Below, piece by piece: positions 1-9,400 of a stretch of 64,000 nt of DNA. A program made the translations under genes and the position numbers. The notes under the pieces were generated by a model. It ran no database searches. It had not been told where the DNA came from and was given only the letters and a program-made list of their open reading frames with translations. This DNA comes from Apoderus coryli (lineage: Eukaryota > Arthropoda > Insecta > Coleoptera > Attelabidae): NCBI GenBank assembly GCA_911728435.2, contig OU452212.1, positions 8,748,563 to 8,812,562 of the forward strand, written 5' to 3'. Each line of letters opens with the position of its first letter. The first letter of the stretch is position 1.

Positions 1-540
1 AAACTGTTTTATAACTCTGTAATTAACCGGAAAACAGTTTTATAACTTTGTAAACAAAGTCCATACAACTTTCAGTACTCCTTCTGGCAAAAGGAGTCTT
101 AAGCGAACTGGCTTCGCAGATTTTCTGGGTTTAATAGCTGCTTGACATCAAATGGGCTGGAATTTGCCAAAACAGAAGCAACAATACTAGCTGGCCTAGT
201 ATGTAACCGAAAACCGTTTTATAACTTTGTACTAAACCGGAAAACCGTTTCATAGCTTAGTAATTACCGGAAAACCATTTTATAGTTTAGTAATTACCGG
301 AACACCGTTTTGTATCTTACTAATTAAGCGGAAACCCGGTTGGTAACGTAGTTATTAACCGGAAAACCGTTTTATCCTTTCTAATTAACCGGAAAACCGT
401 TTTATAACTTTGTAATTAACCGGAAAACCGTTTCATAACTTTGTAATAAGCCGGAAAACCGTTTTATAGTTTAGTACTTAACCGGAAAACCGTTTTATAC
501 CTTAGTAATTTAAAAAGATTGTGGAAAAAGCCCCTTTAAT
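1..540. repeat. ~31-bp tandem satellite built on an AACCGGAAAACCGTTTT core
   Basis: Imperfect copies of a unit of about 31 bp (core AACCGGAAAACCGTTTT followed by ATAACTTTGTAATT) fill 1-50 and 205-510. The copies differ by point changes (TTTATAGTTTAG, TTTCATAACTTT). The array is broken by a longer single-copy block at 51-205 that recurs at 552-740. No coding frame survives. The array begins before the window, so its full size is unknown. Confidence 0.85.
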
Positions 541-740
541 TATTTTGAGCGCTTGCAAACAGAGTCCATACAACTTTCTGTACTCCTTCTAGCAAAAGGA
601 GTCTTAAGCGAACTGGCTTCGCAGATTATCTGGGTTTAATAGTTACAGAGGATCTGACCTACAAAGCTGCATGACATCAAATGGGATGGAAGTTGCCAAA
701 GGAAAAACAGAAGCAATAATACTAGCTGGCCTAGTACGTA
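51..740. repeat. Direct repeat pair (51-205 and 552-740) embedded in the satellite
   Basis: The stretch beginning AACAAAGTCCATACAACTTT at about 51 and the one beginning near 552 share long identical runs (CTTCT.GCAAAAGGAGTCTTAAGCGAACTGGCTTCGCAGATT, TGGGTTTAATAG, TGACATCAAATGGG, ACTAGCTGGCCTAGTA). The second copy carries a roughly 20-bp insertion after GGGTTTAATAG. The satellite plus this block looks like a higher-order repeat of about 500 bp. No function is apparent. Confidence 0.7.
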
Positions 741-799
741 ATTTTCTGTTTTGAAAATTTTAAAGTACGGAAAAGTAAACGCAAATACTCCCCCCTTAG

Positions 800-1076
800 A
801 GTTGCCGGCAAAGGACGATCTCTGCTGAGGGCCTACAAGTGATCACGGGCATTCCTCTGGTGGATCTCATTGTGTATTGTATGCCCGAAATGGGAAAGGG
901 ATATACATGGAACAGAGATGAAAATAAACTCTCGTCTCGTTTTAAGATCGTAAGCAAAATGGGAAAGATCATGATCATGCTAAGAAAGATACAAAGCGAG
1001 AGCCTGTGGAATGAAGTGAAGCCGTTCAAGCAGTTCGTATGCGTTTACACCGTACCTACACAATATTTTTATCGCT
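800..1076 (+). mobile_element. Relic of a non-LTR retrotransposon C-terminus
   Basis: Translation around 823-885 gives LQVITGIPLVDLIV. This resembles the conserved 'LQVIAGIPPIDL' tail after the RT domain of R1/Jockey-like retrotransposons (family knowledge). The reading frame then shifts; 885-1010 still looks like the charged Arg/Lys-rich end of such proteins. No RT core is present, so this is a short 5'-truncated and decayed fragment. Confidence 0.45.
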
Positions 1077-1319
1077 AGATCAAATACATCAAATATAAGC
1101 GAGACACGCTGAACAATACGAAATATTTATTTGAAGTAACAGTCGATGAGTATTTTAATATCTGCGAAAAGTTTGACGAGGACATTTGTCTTTGAAATCA
1201 TATCGTTTTGCCTACTAAAGCAACATCATAAATTCATCAATAGTGTTGTAAAATATTTTTTTATTATCCCATTCAAACGTTGAGCAATATGTATTTAATT
1301 ACGTATTTTATTTTCACAG

Positions 1320-1611
1320 CTCTATTTCACAAAACGAATTTGAGAAATTTGTCACAACGTTAAAAGATGTTAATGCACATTTTGTACAGATAAAAATAAA
1401 ATTGACACGTTAATATGGCAATAGTTATAAGCTCGAAAGTCTTTTACTTTAAACTCGATATCTCCACAATGTGTAAACGAGATGTATTTAGCGACATCTA
1501 GTTTAGTTTCACTATAACGTCCCTACTTTAATGTTTACAGCATTTGGTCCAAAAGGCGAGGATGAAAAGGAGCCAGAACCTCCAGAACCATTTGAATGGA
1601 TTGAGGATTAA
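1320..1611 (+). CDS. Possible last exons of an unknown gene entering from the left
   Basis: A 3' splice site TTTACAG at 1534-1540 opens a short exon, 1541-1611, ending in TAA. It encodes a Pro/Glu-rich tail, FGPKGEDEKEPEPPEPFEWI plus ED. An earlier acceptor TTTTCACAG (ending 1319) opens a second candidate exon encoding SISQNEFEKFVTTLKD and more. It would join the last exon in frame if a weak donor (GTTAAT at 1409) is used. The open stretch at 1080-1196 may be a still earlier exon. I do not recognise the protein. The composition and clean termination look like a real C-terminus, but the exon chain is tentative. Confidence 0.35.
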
Positions 1612-3987
1612 ACGACAATAGCAACCATTATCCAAGGTTCAAGTTCGTTTGAAAACTATCTAGATATATTATAATCCTAACTTAATCCTTAAACAATTAT
1701 TGTAGCATGCTTTGGAAGTATAAGGAATCCATATTTAATCGTACCAGTTCTTTTTATTTATGGTTTGAAAAATATAAATTATAGTTTGTTACTTTCATAA
1801 TTACATTATTTAATTAAACTAGTTTTATTTGTTGTTTTATTATTCTTCAATTAATTTGTAATGATATTCCTTTTGTAATTTTGTGATGCTCTTTATTTAA
1901 TTCAATAATATAATCTACATTAGTGGATCAATAGTTTTGTGTAGGTCGCAATAAATAAACGAGCATAATGAAAAATCTAATTCAGCATTTTATTATTTCA
2001 TTAATAAACGTAAATATCCTATCCTATCCCCAAACACACCATAGAGAATGATAGCTGTGGACAAAAATACTTCTAACTATAGTTTTTGTGTCCTGTACAC
2101 AATGTTCGAAGAGTCATAGCCACTAAACTCTGCATTTTAAATATAAAACACAGCAAATAATATCGTTAAAACTAACCATAAACGCAGCAATACCTAACCC
2201 AATAAAGGTGGGAAATATTCAAACTTATTAAGAGCAGCAGCATACCGGAAGCTGGAATAATACACATTATAAACAACAATGGACTCGAATAGGATCCTTG
2301 TGGTACACTGGAAACTTGCTACAAAGAGTCAAACTGTATTGAAAGTCAAAAATCTCGAAATTCCAGTTGCATTTATCATATCAAAGCTCAATTAAAACTG
2401 ATGATAATCTGACCAAGGCACAGCTCTTCATATACAATATTTACTGGATTCTGTAAAAATTAAGTCTTTCCTAGGTACATATTGTTACTCCCATTTTGTC
2501 TTTCAAACACTCTTATTGCATCAAATGACAACCATACACTACACGAGTCATAGATTGATGAAACACCCGTCTGGCGTTCAGTGATAGCAAATAATTACGT
2601 ATTCGACAAATAGCCTGCTACAATCTTGATGTTATGACAGTGATATTAACTCCGAGTATCACTAGTTAGACGCTGAATAAATGGAGTACAAATAGTGTTT
2701 AAAATATTGAGAATTCTTAATTAAATAAAAACAAATCCCATTCATAACTATTTTAAAAACTCGTAACTTGTGACAGTGGCAAATAATTTGACGTTTGTCA
2801 ATCACTACCGTCTCAACAAAACGTCATATCTTTTAACTCTCCTCACAGAAAAGATCATGTTCTTATCAGGTGAGATTAACTCAAATGAACAAGAAAATTC
2901 CCAAAGACGTAATAATACTTTATATCTTCGGAAAACTATTATCGCATAAGATTATAAAATATATTTTCGTCAAACGATCAAATATTTTCCCTCAACGCCA
3001 ACCAAATTCCAGCAATTTACACTCACCTCACTAAATTTTCCGTCTGGCAAATGTCAATATTTGACAGTATGGTATGCTATATGGTCTTACCTAACTGCCA
3101 ATTAATTTTTGTAAAAGGAACGATTGATTAATAAGTGGATGGATTTGACTTTAGAGATGGAAATAGCATATTATTTGACAAATATCAATTATTTGAAAAT
3201 TCCAAAGAAGAGTGAGGTGAGATAAGACACTACAAAAGTTAAATTTTTACACTATAAAATACTTATTCTTTCCTCGCTGAACAAGTGAACAATATTGTAG
3301 GGATTTTGCGTTGGATTAGGCACAGTCTTATAGTAGGCCTCCTGAATATAATATGTGTCTAATCAATTTTAATTTTCTTTGTAGATTGGTAGGTAGGTAT
3401 ATAGTTAATTATTTACCTCTTTTAACTTTTTAATCATTTAAAATATACTAAGATTATTTTTTAATTTTATTTTTCAAGTAACGCGCACCCAAAAAATAAT
3501 TATTCGCTACTATTTCTAAAAACACACAATAAAAATAATTACACTCGCGTAAAAACTTTTCGCTCGTGGTTTTCATTAATGAAATTCCGACGCCGCGAAG
3601 TTGCTTTTACCGACGACGCGTCGGTTTGTGTGTCACTGGAGCGTCTGGATTTTGGCGCTTCTTGAACTTCACACAAAACATATGCTCTGAGGACGCCACG
3701 CTCGACGGCTAAGCGCCGGCGTTGGAAAACTCTTAACATATAGCAGGTAGGTATATGCTGTTTCGTTCATATTTATGAAGAAAACTTTTAATGCTTTTCT
3801 GGACAACCTAATTTCGTATACCTCGTATGTGACTATAATTTATCTATGTGTTAGGTTTATTAAACTATTGTGTAACTAAGCAGTGCCATTTTCATAAACA
3901 AAAGGAAAATTGTTCGTTATGCGTGTTTTTACTAATTTTGATTTTCTTTGTTACGTTAAAATTTGGTTTTTAGCAGTATATATTCAC
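1612..3987. other. Non-coding interval with one RT relic and a GC-richer island
   Basis: AT-rich DNA with no supportable gene. It contains a short minus-strand RT relic (2240-2320, listed separately). A locally GC-rich patch with many CG dinucleotides lies at about 3540-3730 and is followed by a donor-like GTAGGT at about 3747, so it could be a 5' untranslated exon or promoter of an unseen transcript. The 66-codon ORF there has no recognisable features. Confidence 0.5.
2240..2320 (-). mobile_element. Jockey-like reverse transcriptase relic (VPQGS box)
   Basis: The reverse complement reads SVPQGSYSSPLLFIMCIIP, which corresponds to RT motif 'GVPQGSxLGPLLFxxYIND' of Jockey-clade LINEs. Sequence to the right (2320-2450) probably holds the preceding RT segment but has lost its frame. 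This is one of several isolated fragments in the window that keep only this box. Confidence 0.6.
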
Positions 3988-4060
3988 GCCTCGGTAGCGC
4001 AGTAGGCAGCGCGTAAGTCTCATAATCTTAAGGTCGTGAGTTCGATCCTCACCCGGGGCA
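3988..4060 (+). tRNA. tRNA-Met (CAT), elongator type
   Basis: 73-nt cloverleaf. The acceptor stem GCCTCGG pairs with CCGGGGC (one G-U), followed by the discriminator base A. The anticodon loop is CTCATAA, so the anticodon is CAT. The internal promoter is intact: A box TAGCGCAGTAGG and B box GGTTCGATCC-like GAGTTCGATCC. A run of seven T follows at once as a Pol III terminator. An elongator rather than an initiator is indicated by the acceptor stem and T loop TTCGATC. No intron is present. Confidence 0.96.
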
Positions 4061-4236
4061 ATTTTTTTGCAGTTGAATTTAAAATATTCAGTTTTTGTTA
4101 ATTGTTATAACGCTAATTATCTCCTCTATTTGGATATAAATTTGAATGTTGTAATGAGGGAGTTGAATTAGGTATTCGAAAAACATGCACTTTTTTGACA
4201 TCAGTTTTATACAACGTATTAAAAAAAATCACGTGT

Positions 4237-4309
4237 GCCTCGGTAGCGCAGTAGGTAGCGCGTAAGTCTCATAATCTTAAGGTCGTGAGTTCGATCCTCA
4301 CCCGGGGCA
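4237..4309 (+). tRNA. tRNA-Met (CAT), second tandem copy
   Basis: Identical to the copy 176 bp upstream except for one base in the D loop (GTAGGT here, GTAGGC there). The acceptor, anticodon and T arms all pair and the anticodon is CAT. It ends in a run of eight T. Flanking sequences of the two copies are not similar beyond the gene, so the duplication is old or arose by retroposition or gene conversion of the tRNA body only. Confidence 0.96.
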
Positions 4310-4479
4310 ATTTTTTTTCTCAAAAACACATTTTTTTATAATAAAAATATATTCAAATACTTACATACTAAGACTTAATAGTCAACAAAAACAATATTAT
4401 CCAAAGCAAAACAAAAATATTATTAAGGTCATATCTAATAGAAATAAATTATTATTTGGGCATCCGCCTTGTTTTAAGA

Positions 4480-5076
4480 CTAAGAATAATCATCTTGATC
4501 ATCATTCACAGGCAGTGCTGATGCCTGTGCTTGTTGAGCTGCCGCTTGCAGCTGCTCCCATTGTTGCTGATCAGCAAACGCCTGTTCCTGTCTTGCTTTT
4601 GCAAACAGTTCTTGTTGTTGTCTCAAAAGCTCTTCTTCAGGAATACCCAAATTCTCTAATCGAGTACTTTGTCGTCGTCGTTTTGCTGCTACAGCTTTAC
4701 AATCTTTTAGTACTGCTTCTGCTTCAGCATGGTAGTCACCAAAATCAAGTTTGTCTAAAGCTACAAGATAGAAAAATAAACATAATTAGAATAAGAATGA
4801 ACGTCTTTTTTTGTTGGGTAAGTACTTACCCAGTAAAACATGTTCTGCATTAATAGTTTTCTTGTGCAGTTGATTACAAATTTCGTTAGCTTCTGAGCTC
4901 AGCAAATGGATAAATTCCGTACAACAATTTAAAACTAATTCTCGTGCTTCGTTTGCAATTCTAACAGATGGGACAAGTTCTTTTATCATTTTGTTGATAC
5001 TAGCTCGTGGTAATGTTAATTCGTCATCCTCGGCATTGCCGCTATTTAAATCCCCGGATCTTGTAGGATTTGCCAT
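4480..5076 (-). CDS. Dr1: Dr1 / NC2-beta, negative cofactor 2 subunit
   Basis: Two exons: 5076-4830 and 4760-4480, with a 69-bp intron (donor GTAAGT, acceptor TTGTAG). They join in frame to 175 aa, the usual length of Dr1 (about 170-180). Residues about 13-85 form the H2B-like histone fold (DELTLPRASINKMIKE, NEARELVLNCCTEFIHL, SSEANEICN). The C-terminal half has the conserved RLENLGIPEEELLRQQQELF stretch, a Gln/Ala-rich region and an acidic end. Dr1 pairs with NC2-alpha (Drap1), binds TBP on DNA and blocks TFIIB/TFIIA entry; NC2 has also been reported to affect Pol III transcription. The gene is divergent from the TFIIIC subunit gene 1.4 kb away. Intact, no anomaly seen. Confidence 0.96.
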
Positions 5077-5240
5077 TTTTATTTAACTGGGAAATTGATA
5101 TAAAATAATAATTATTAATCAGGATAATAAAAAATAAACAAAAAAATAACCTCTAAATTAAAATTTCTGCCTGTCAGCTGTCACCAAAAGGTGTAGGCCA
5201 CACCGAGGAGAAGAAGAACTGTCAGCTGTCAGTTAATTTG

Positions 5241-5589
5241 AGTCGAATTCACGCCATGACCGATTATAAAACGGTTTAACTTTTTGTATTCACGCGACTT
5301 CGGTTATTGCCGGTTTCACTATAATGATGTCACGAAAAAACCCTCCTTCATCTTCAACTTTTCTGTATGTAATAAAGCTACGGACACAATGTGTCTGACC
5401 TCATTACTGAACGACATAACCTCACAAAATACAAATGTTAAATAAATAGTCACAACATCAACACTCGGTTACTTCTCGCACATTCACGCGGGCTAGAAAC
5501 GGTTTGAATCGGTTGTGATGAAGAGTCAAAACCATGGACAACTCTCATCATAACCGCGGTTATAATCGGTAAATGGCGTGAATTCGACT
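5241..5589. mobile_element. 349-bp MITE with terminal inverted repeats
   Basis: The ends are inverted copies. The left end, AGTCGAATTCACGCC then ATGACCGATTATAA, matches the reverse complement of the right end at 5562-5589; the first 15 bases are identical and the next 13 are nearly so. There is no ORF inside. The class is not assignable from the ends, and the flanking TSD is unclear (TTG / TTA). It sits in the divergent promoter interval between Dr1 and the TFIIIC subunit gene. Confidence 0.75.
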
Positions 5590-6456
5590 TTAGTTTCACA
5601 AAACACTGAGTAAAGGAACAAAATATCCTCATATCAGCTTAACTTATATGAGGGCTGGACAGCATGTGATCAATTACAAACAAAACTGTGTTCTATGGTC
5701 TAACTTAATCACGCTCACTGATTCTAAATAATCGTTTTTACATCACTATATTTGCTTAGCCTTTGATAAACGTAATGGCATCTCTTATGGATTCTGATCT
5801 GATATCAGAATTCGTCTAGGGAAAAATTATATTTTAGATAACACCTAATACGTTTTATAACCATGTGTGTGAAATCAATTTAAACCTCACCTTTATTAAG
5901 AATATGTGAGGGTTTTTTATTCTAATTTTCGGTTTATTTGAAAAACGATATATCAGTTCAACTGAGCAAAGTGCTAAAAGGAAAGCACCTATATTGAATT
6001 GACATTTCACTCAAGATAAATAATTGCACTTCTTTCATAACGAGCTAAAGAAAATTAGAGTAGACCTCGCCGTAATATGAAATTATATTCTTTAAACTGA
6101 TTTAATACAAAGTAGTAGTTATTATGATAAGTTATCATTACTCAATTAAACAATTAATTAGTTAAGCAACGGTTTTAATGTGGTATTATAAAGCTGATTG
6201 TGTTTGATGGTTAATAGACTAGTGGCTAGAGTGTTTTCTTGAAGAACTAGAGTTACTGAGTTCAAATTAAGTAAGAAAGTTAACTTTTTTAAATACACCA
6301 CTTCTAGACAGATATAAACCTCGTTGTATATAAACATTTTTTAACCAAAAAAACTAGGTATGTTAAGTAACAGGTCGAGCAAACTCATTCTCAAAGTTAA
6401 GCCCCGGTTTATATAATAATTAACTAACTAGTTACGTTTTCTTTTAGCTGCCTATC
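5590..6456. other. Non-coding upstream region of the TFIIIC subunit gene
   Basis: AT-rich, no ORF above background, no clear TATA. The TTTTCTTTTAG at 6438-6448 just before the ATG is a good acceptor, so the start codon probably lies in the second transcribed exon and a 5' untranslated exon lies in this interval. Its exact place is not visible. Confidence 0.45.
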
Positions 6457-9400
6457 ATGGAGAGGCGTAAGAAACCAGTGAAACAAAAAATTCTCAATAG
6501 TGCAATTATGATTTTATCACCTGATGAATGCAATAGACTTGAATTAACAGATATAATTAACAAGTGTAAGCCATCATCTTTAGAGGAATTCACTTTAGAT
6601 AATATACAACCATCAACATCATCCTGTCATAAGGTTAAATTAAGTAAAGTAAATAAGAAAACTAAACCCATAGAAATAGAAGATACAGCAAATGAATCTA
6701 ACGGTGAATTAGTGATTGACTTACAAAATAACACACAGGATGAGAATACTGCGTCAACAATTGAAAAAATTAACGTAATAAATAGTACACAAGTCAATTT
6801 ATCGATCACAGAAATACAAAATTTGCTAAATCAAAACGCCAAAACTGAGACAGCAGATGGAGAAAATATTTTACCTTTAGAACAGACCCCAAGCCTCGGG
6901 AAAGAAGCAGTTTCGTCGTCGGAGGTGTTACCGACTCAAGAAAAGGAATCAGTAAGTAATTTATCGTCTGCGGAATTGCTGACCCGTGGATTGCATAAAA
7001 GTTTACTAAATAAAACGAAAACGTTTCGATGTTACGGTAAAACGAAGATTATAGAGCGAAAACAAGAAGAAAATCCTGATTCCCAGTTAACAGGAGCGAA
7101 TATCGTTGATTTAACCGATGAACACTATCATAAAATTAATAAAAACAACAAAAATAATTTAAATAAAGCAGTTTTAAATAAAAGTGTTAAAAGTGAGGTT
7201 AAGAAAGGTGCAAAACACAACAAATCAACGCGAAAAAGTGACACAATATGTAGCAATAAAAAGCAACAACAAATAAATACAAACTGTGATAATTTTTCAT
7301 CGTCTGATGATGAAACTTTATCGAATATAATGAATAAAACGAATGATACTAAAAGAAAACTTCAAGAAATCACATCTGGAATAGAAGGATCTACTGCTAG
7401 CGAAAAACGTAGAAAAATTAAAGAAAAAAACGAAGATATAGTAGAATCTGACGTTTCTCGGAAGAATTGGAAAATAATACAATCTAAAGAGAGCACCACA
7501 GCTGAAGATGACGAACCTGAACAATCTGAAGTTGTTGCTATGATAGAACAGACCGAGTCAGAAGGTAAATCAGAGAATGCAAACCAAGAAACTAGTTTAA
7601 TTATTGATATTATGGATTCTTCGATGGTTGTTGAAAAAGCACCACGCGACATTGATGAAGAAAAGGTATCAAACGATGCAGTTGCTGTCAAGACTGTAAA
7701 GAAACGTCGTGGTAGGCCGCCGAAAAACAAAGATGCCTCCTTAATTCTTAAGGAAGAAGTAAAGACTGAAGCATTGGGAGAGTTAAGAACCAGTAGTTAT
7801 GGAAGGAGGCATAGGAAAGTTGATTACAAGGTTTTAGTGGAACCACTTCTAGTGGATATTCTTGAACCGAAAGTTGAATATGTCGAGGATGACAATGAAA
7901 GGTAGTAACGTCAAGATATATAGATTTTTGTTAATATTTTGTTACAGTTTCAGTGTACCTGTAAAAGCTCCAGCGAAGAGGCGTGGACGACAACCAAAAA
8001 AGGCGTAAGTGTCAAATTAATAAGTTCGTGGTCTCTATTGGGCAAATTAAAGCTCCAGAATTCCATCGCATTCCATAATGTAGTTATATTTTATGCTTTC
8101 TAGAAACATCCTAGAGCATACTTTGGAATTAAACGAGAATGGCACAGTTTTGTGTGTAATCTGTGATAATGAGGTCCAAAACGACGATTGGATGAACCAT
8201 AGGGAAAATATCCATTACGGTTTGGCTTGGAGAGCAGGGGAAATTCCATTGGTAAGATACATTTTCAAATAGACCCACTTTCTTACTCTTTTAAACGTTT
8301 CCAACCCATAAGATTGAAAGAGTCCCTTCGAGCTGTGGCCCATATGAAAAAGTTTGACACTTACCACTACGTTTTTAACGTCAAAATAATGACTTTGACG
8401 TTAAAAACCTGAATGTGACATCTGTCACAATATGAAGTTCATTTTATGTAGCTAAAAACAACCAAAACTCCATTGGAAACTCGATATCTGAAACCATTTA
8501 TCTGTCAATATCACTAGATTGACGTTGAAATCTTGTAATGTCGACATGAAAAAGTTTGACACTTACCACTACGTTGTTAACGTCAAAATAAGGAATTTGA
8601 CGTTAAAAACCTGAATGTGACATCTGTCACAATATGAAATTCATTTTATGTTGCTAAAAACAAGCAAAACTCCCTTGGAAACTCGATATCTGAAACAATT
8701 TATCTGTCAATATCACTAGATTGACGTTGAAATCTTGTAATGTCGACATGAAAAAGTTTGACACTTCCCACTACGTTGTTAACGTCAAAATAATGACTTT
8801 GACGTTAAAAGCCTGAATGTGACATCTGTCACAATATGAAATTCATTTTATGTTGCTAAAAACAATCAAAACGCATTTGGAAACTCGATATCTGAAACAA
8901 TTCATCTGTCAATATCACTAGAGTGACGTTGAAATCTTGTAATATCGACATGAAAAAGTTTGACACTTCCCACTACGTTGTTAACGTCAAAATAATGACT
9001 TTGACGTTAAAAACCTGAATGTCACGTCTGTCACAATATTAAAATCATTTTATGTTGCTAAAAACAAGCAAAACTCCCTTGAAAACTCGATATCTGAAAC
9101 AATTTATCTGTCAATATCACTAGATTGACGTTGAAATCTTGTAATGTCTATATGAAAAAGTTTGACACTTCCCACTACGTTCTTAACGTCAAAATAATGA
9201 CTTTGACGTCTGTCACAATATAAAATTCATTTTTTGTTGCTAAAAACAACCAAAACGCACTTGGAAACTCGATATCTATATTTTAATCGTTCAACCATTA
9301 GTGATTTATATTGTTTTACCCATAATCCCTTTCAGGATATGGGCGATGATAATTTCACAAATAAAACCCTGCAAAAACACTTGAACGCACGCGGTTCATT

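Noticed and set aside
796..1078. Overlapping short ORFs on both strands taken as a gene
   Set aside because: The plus frame starts with the LQVITGIPLVDL tail of a non-LTR element and then drifts; a decayed LINE explains it better than a gene.
3539..3739. 66-codon minus-strand Arg-rich ORF
   Set aside because: Lies in a CG-rich patch where stops are rare by composition; no domain, no splice context.
4515..4853. 112-codon plus-strand ORF rich in Leu and Val
   Set aside because: Antisense of the Gln/Ala-rich C-terminus of Dr1.
8342..9290. Regular direct repeats with spacers, superficially CRISPR-like
   Set aside because: The whole 202-bp unit repeats, there are no variable spacers, and the locus is a eukaryotic intron.
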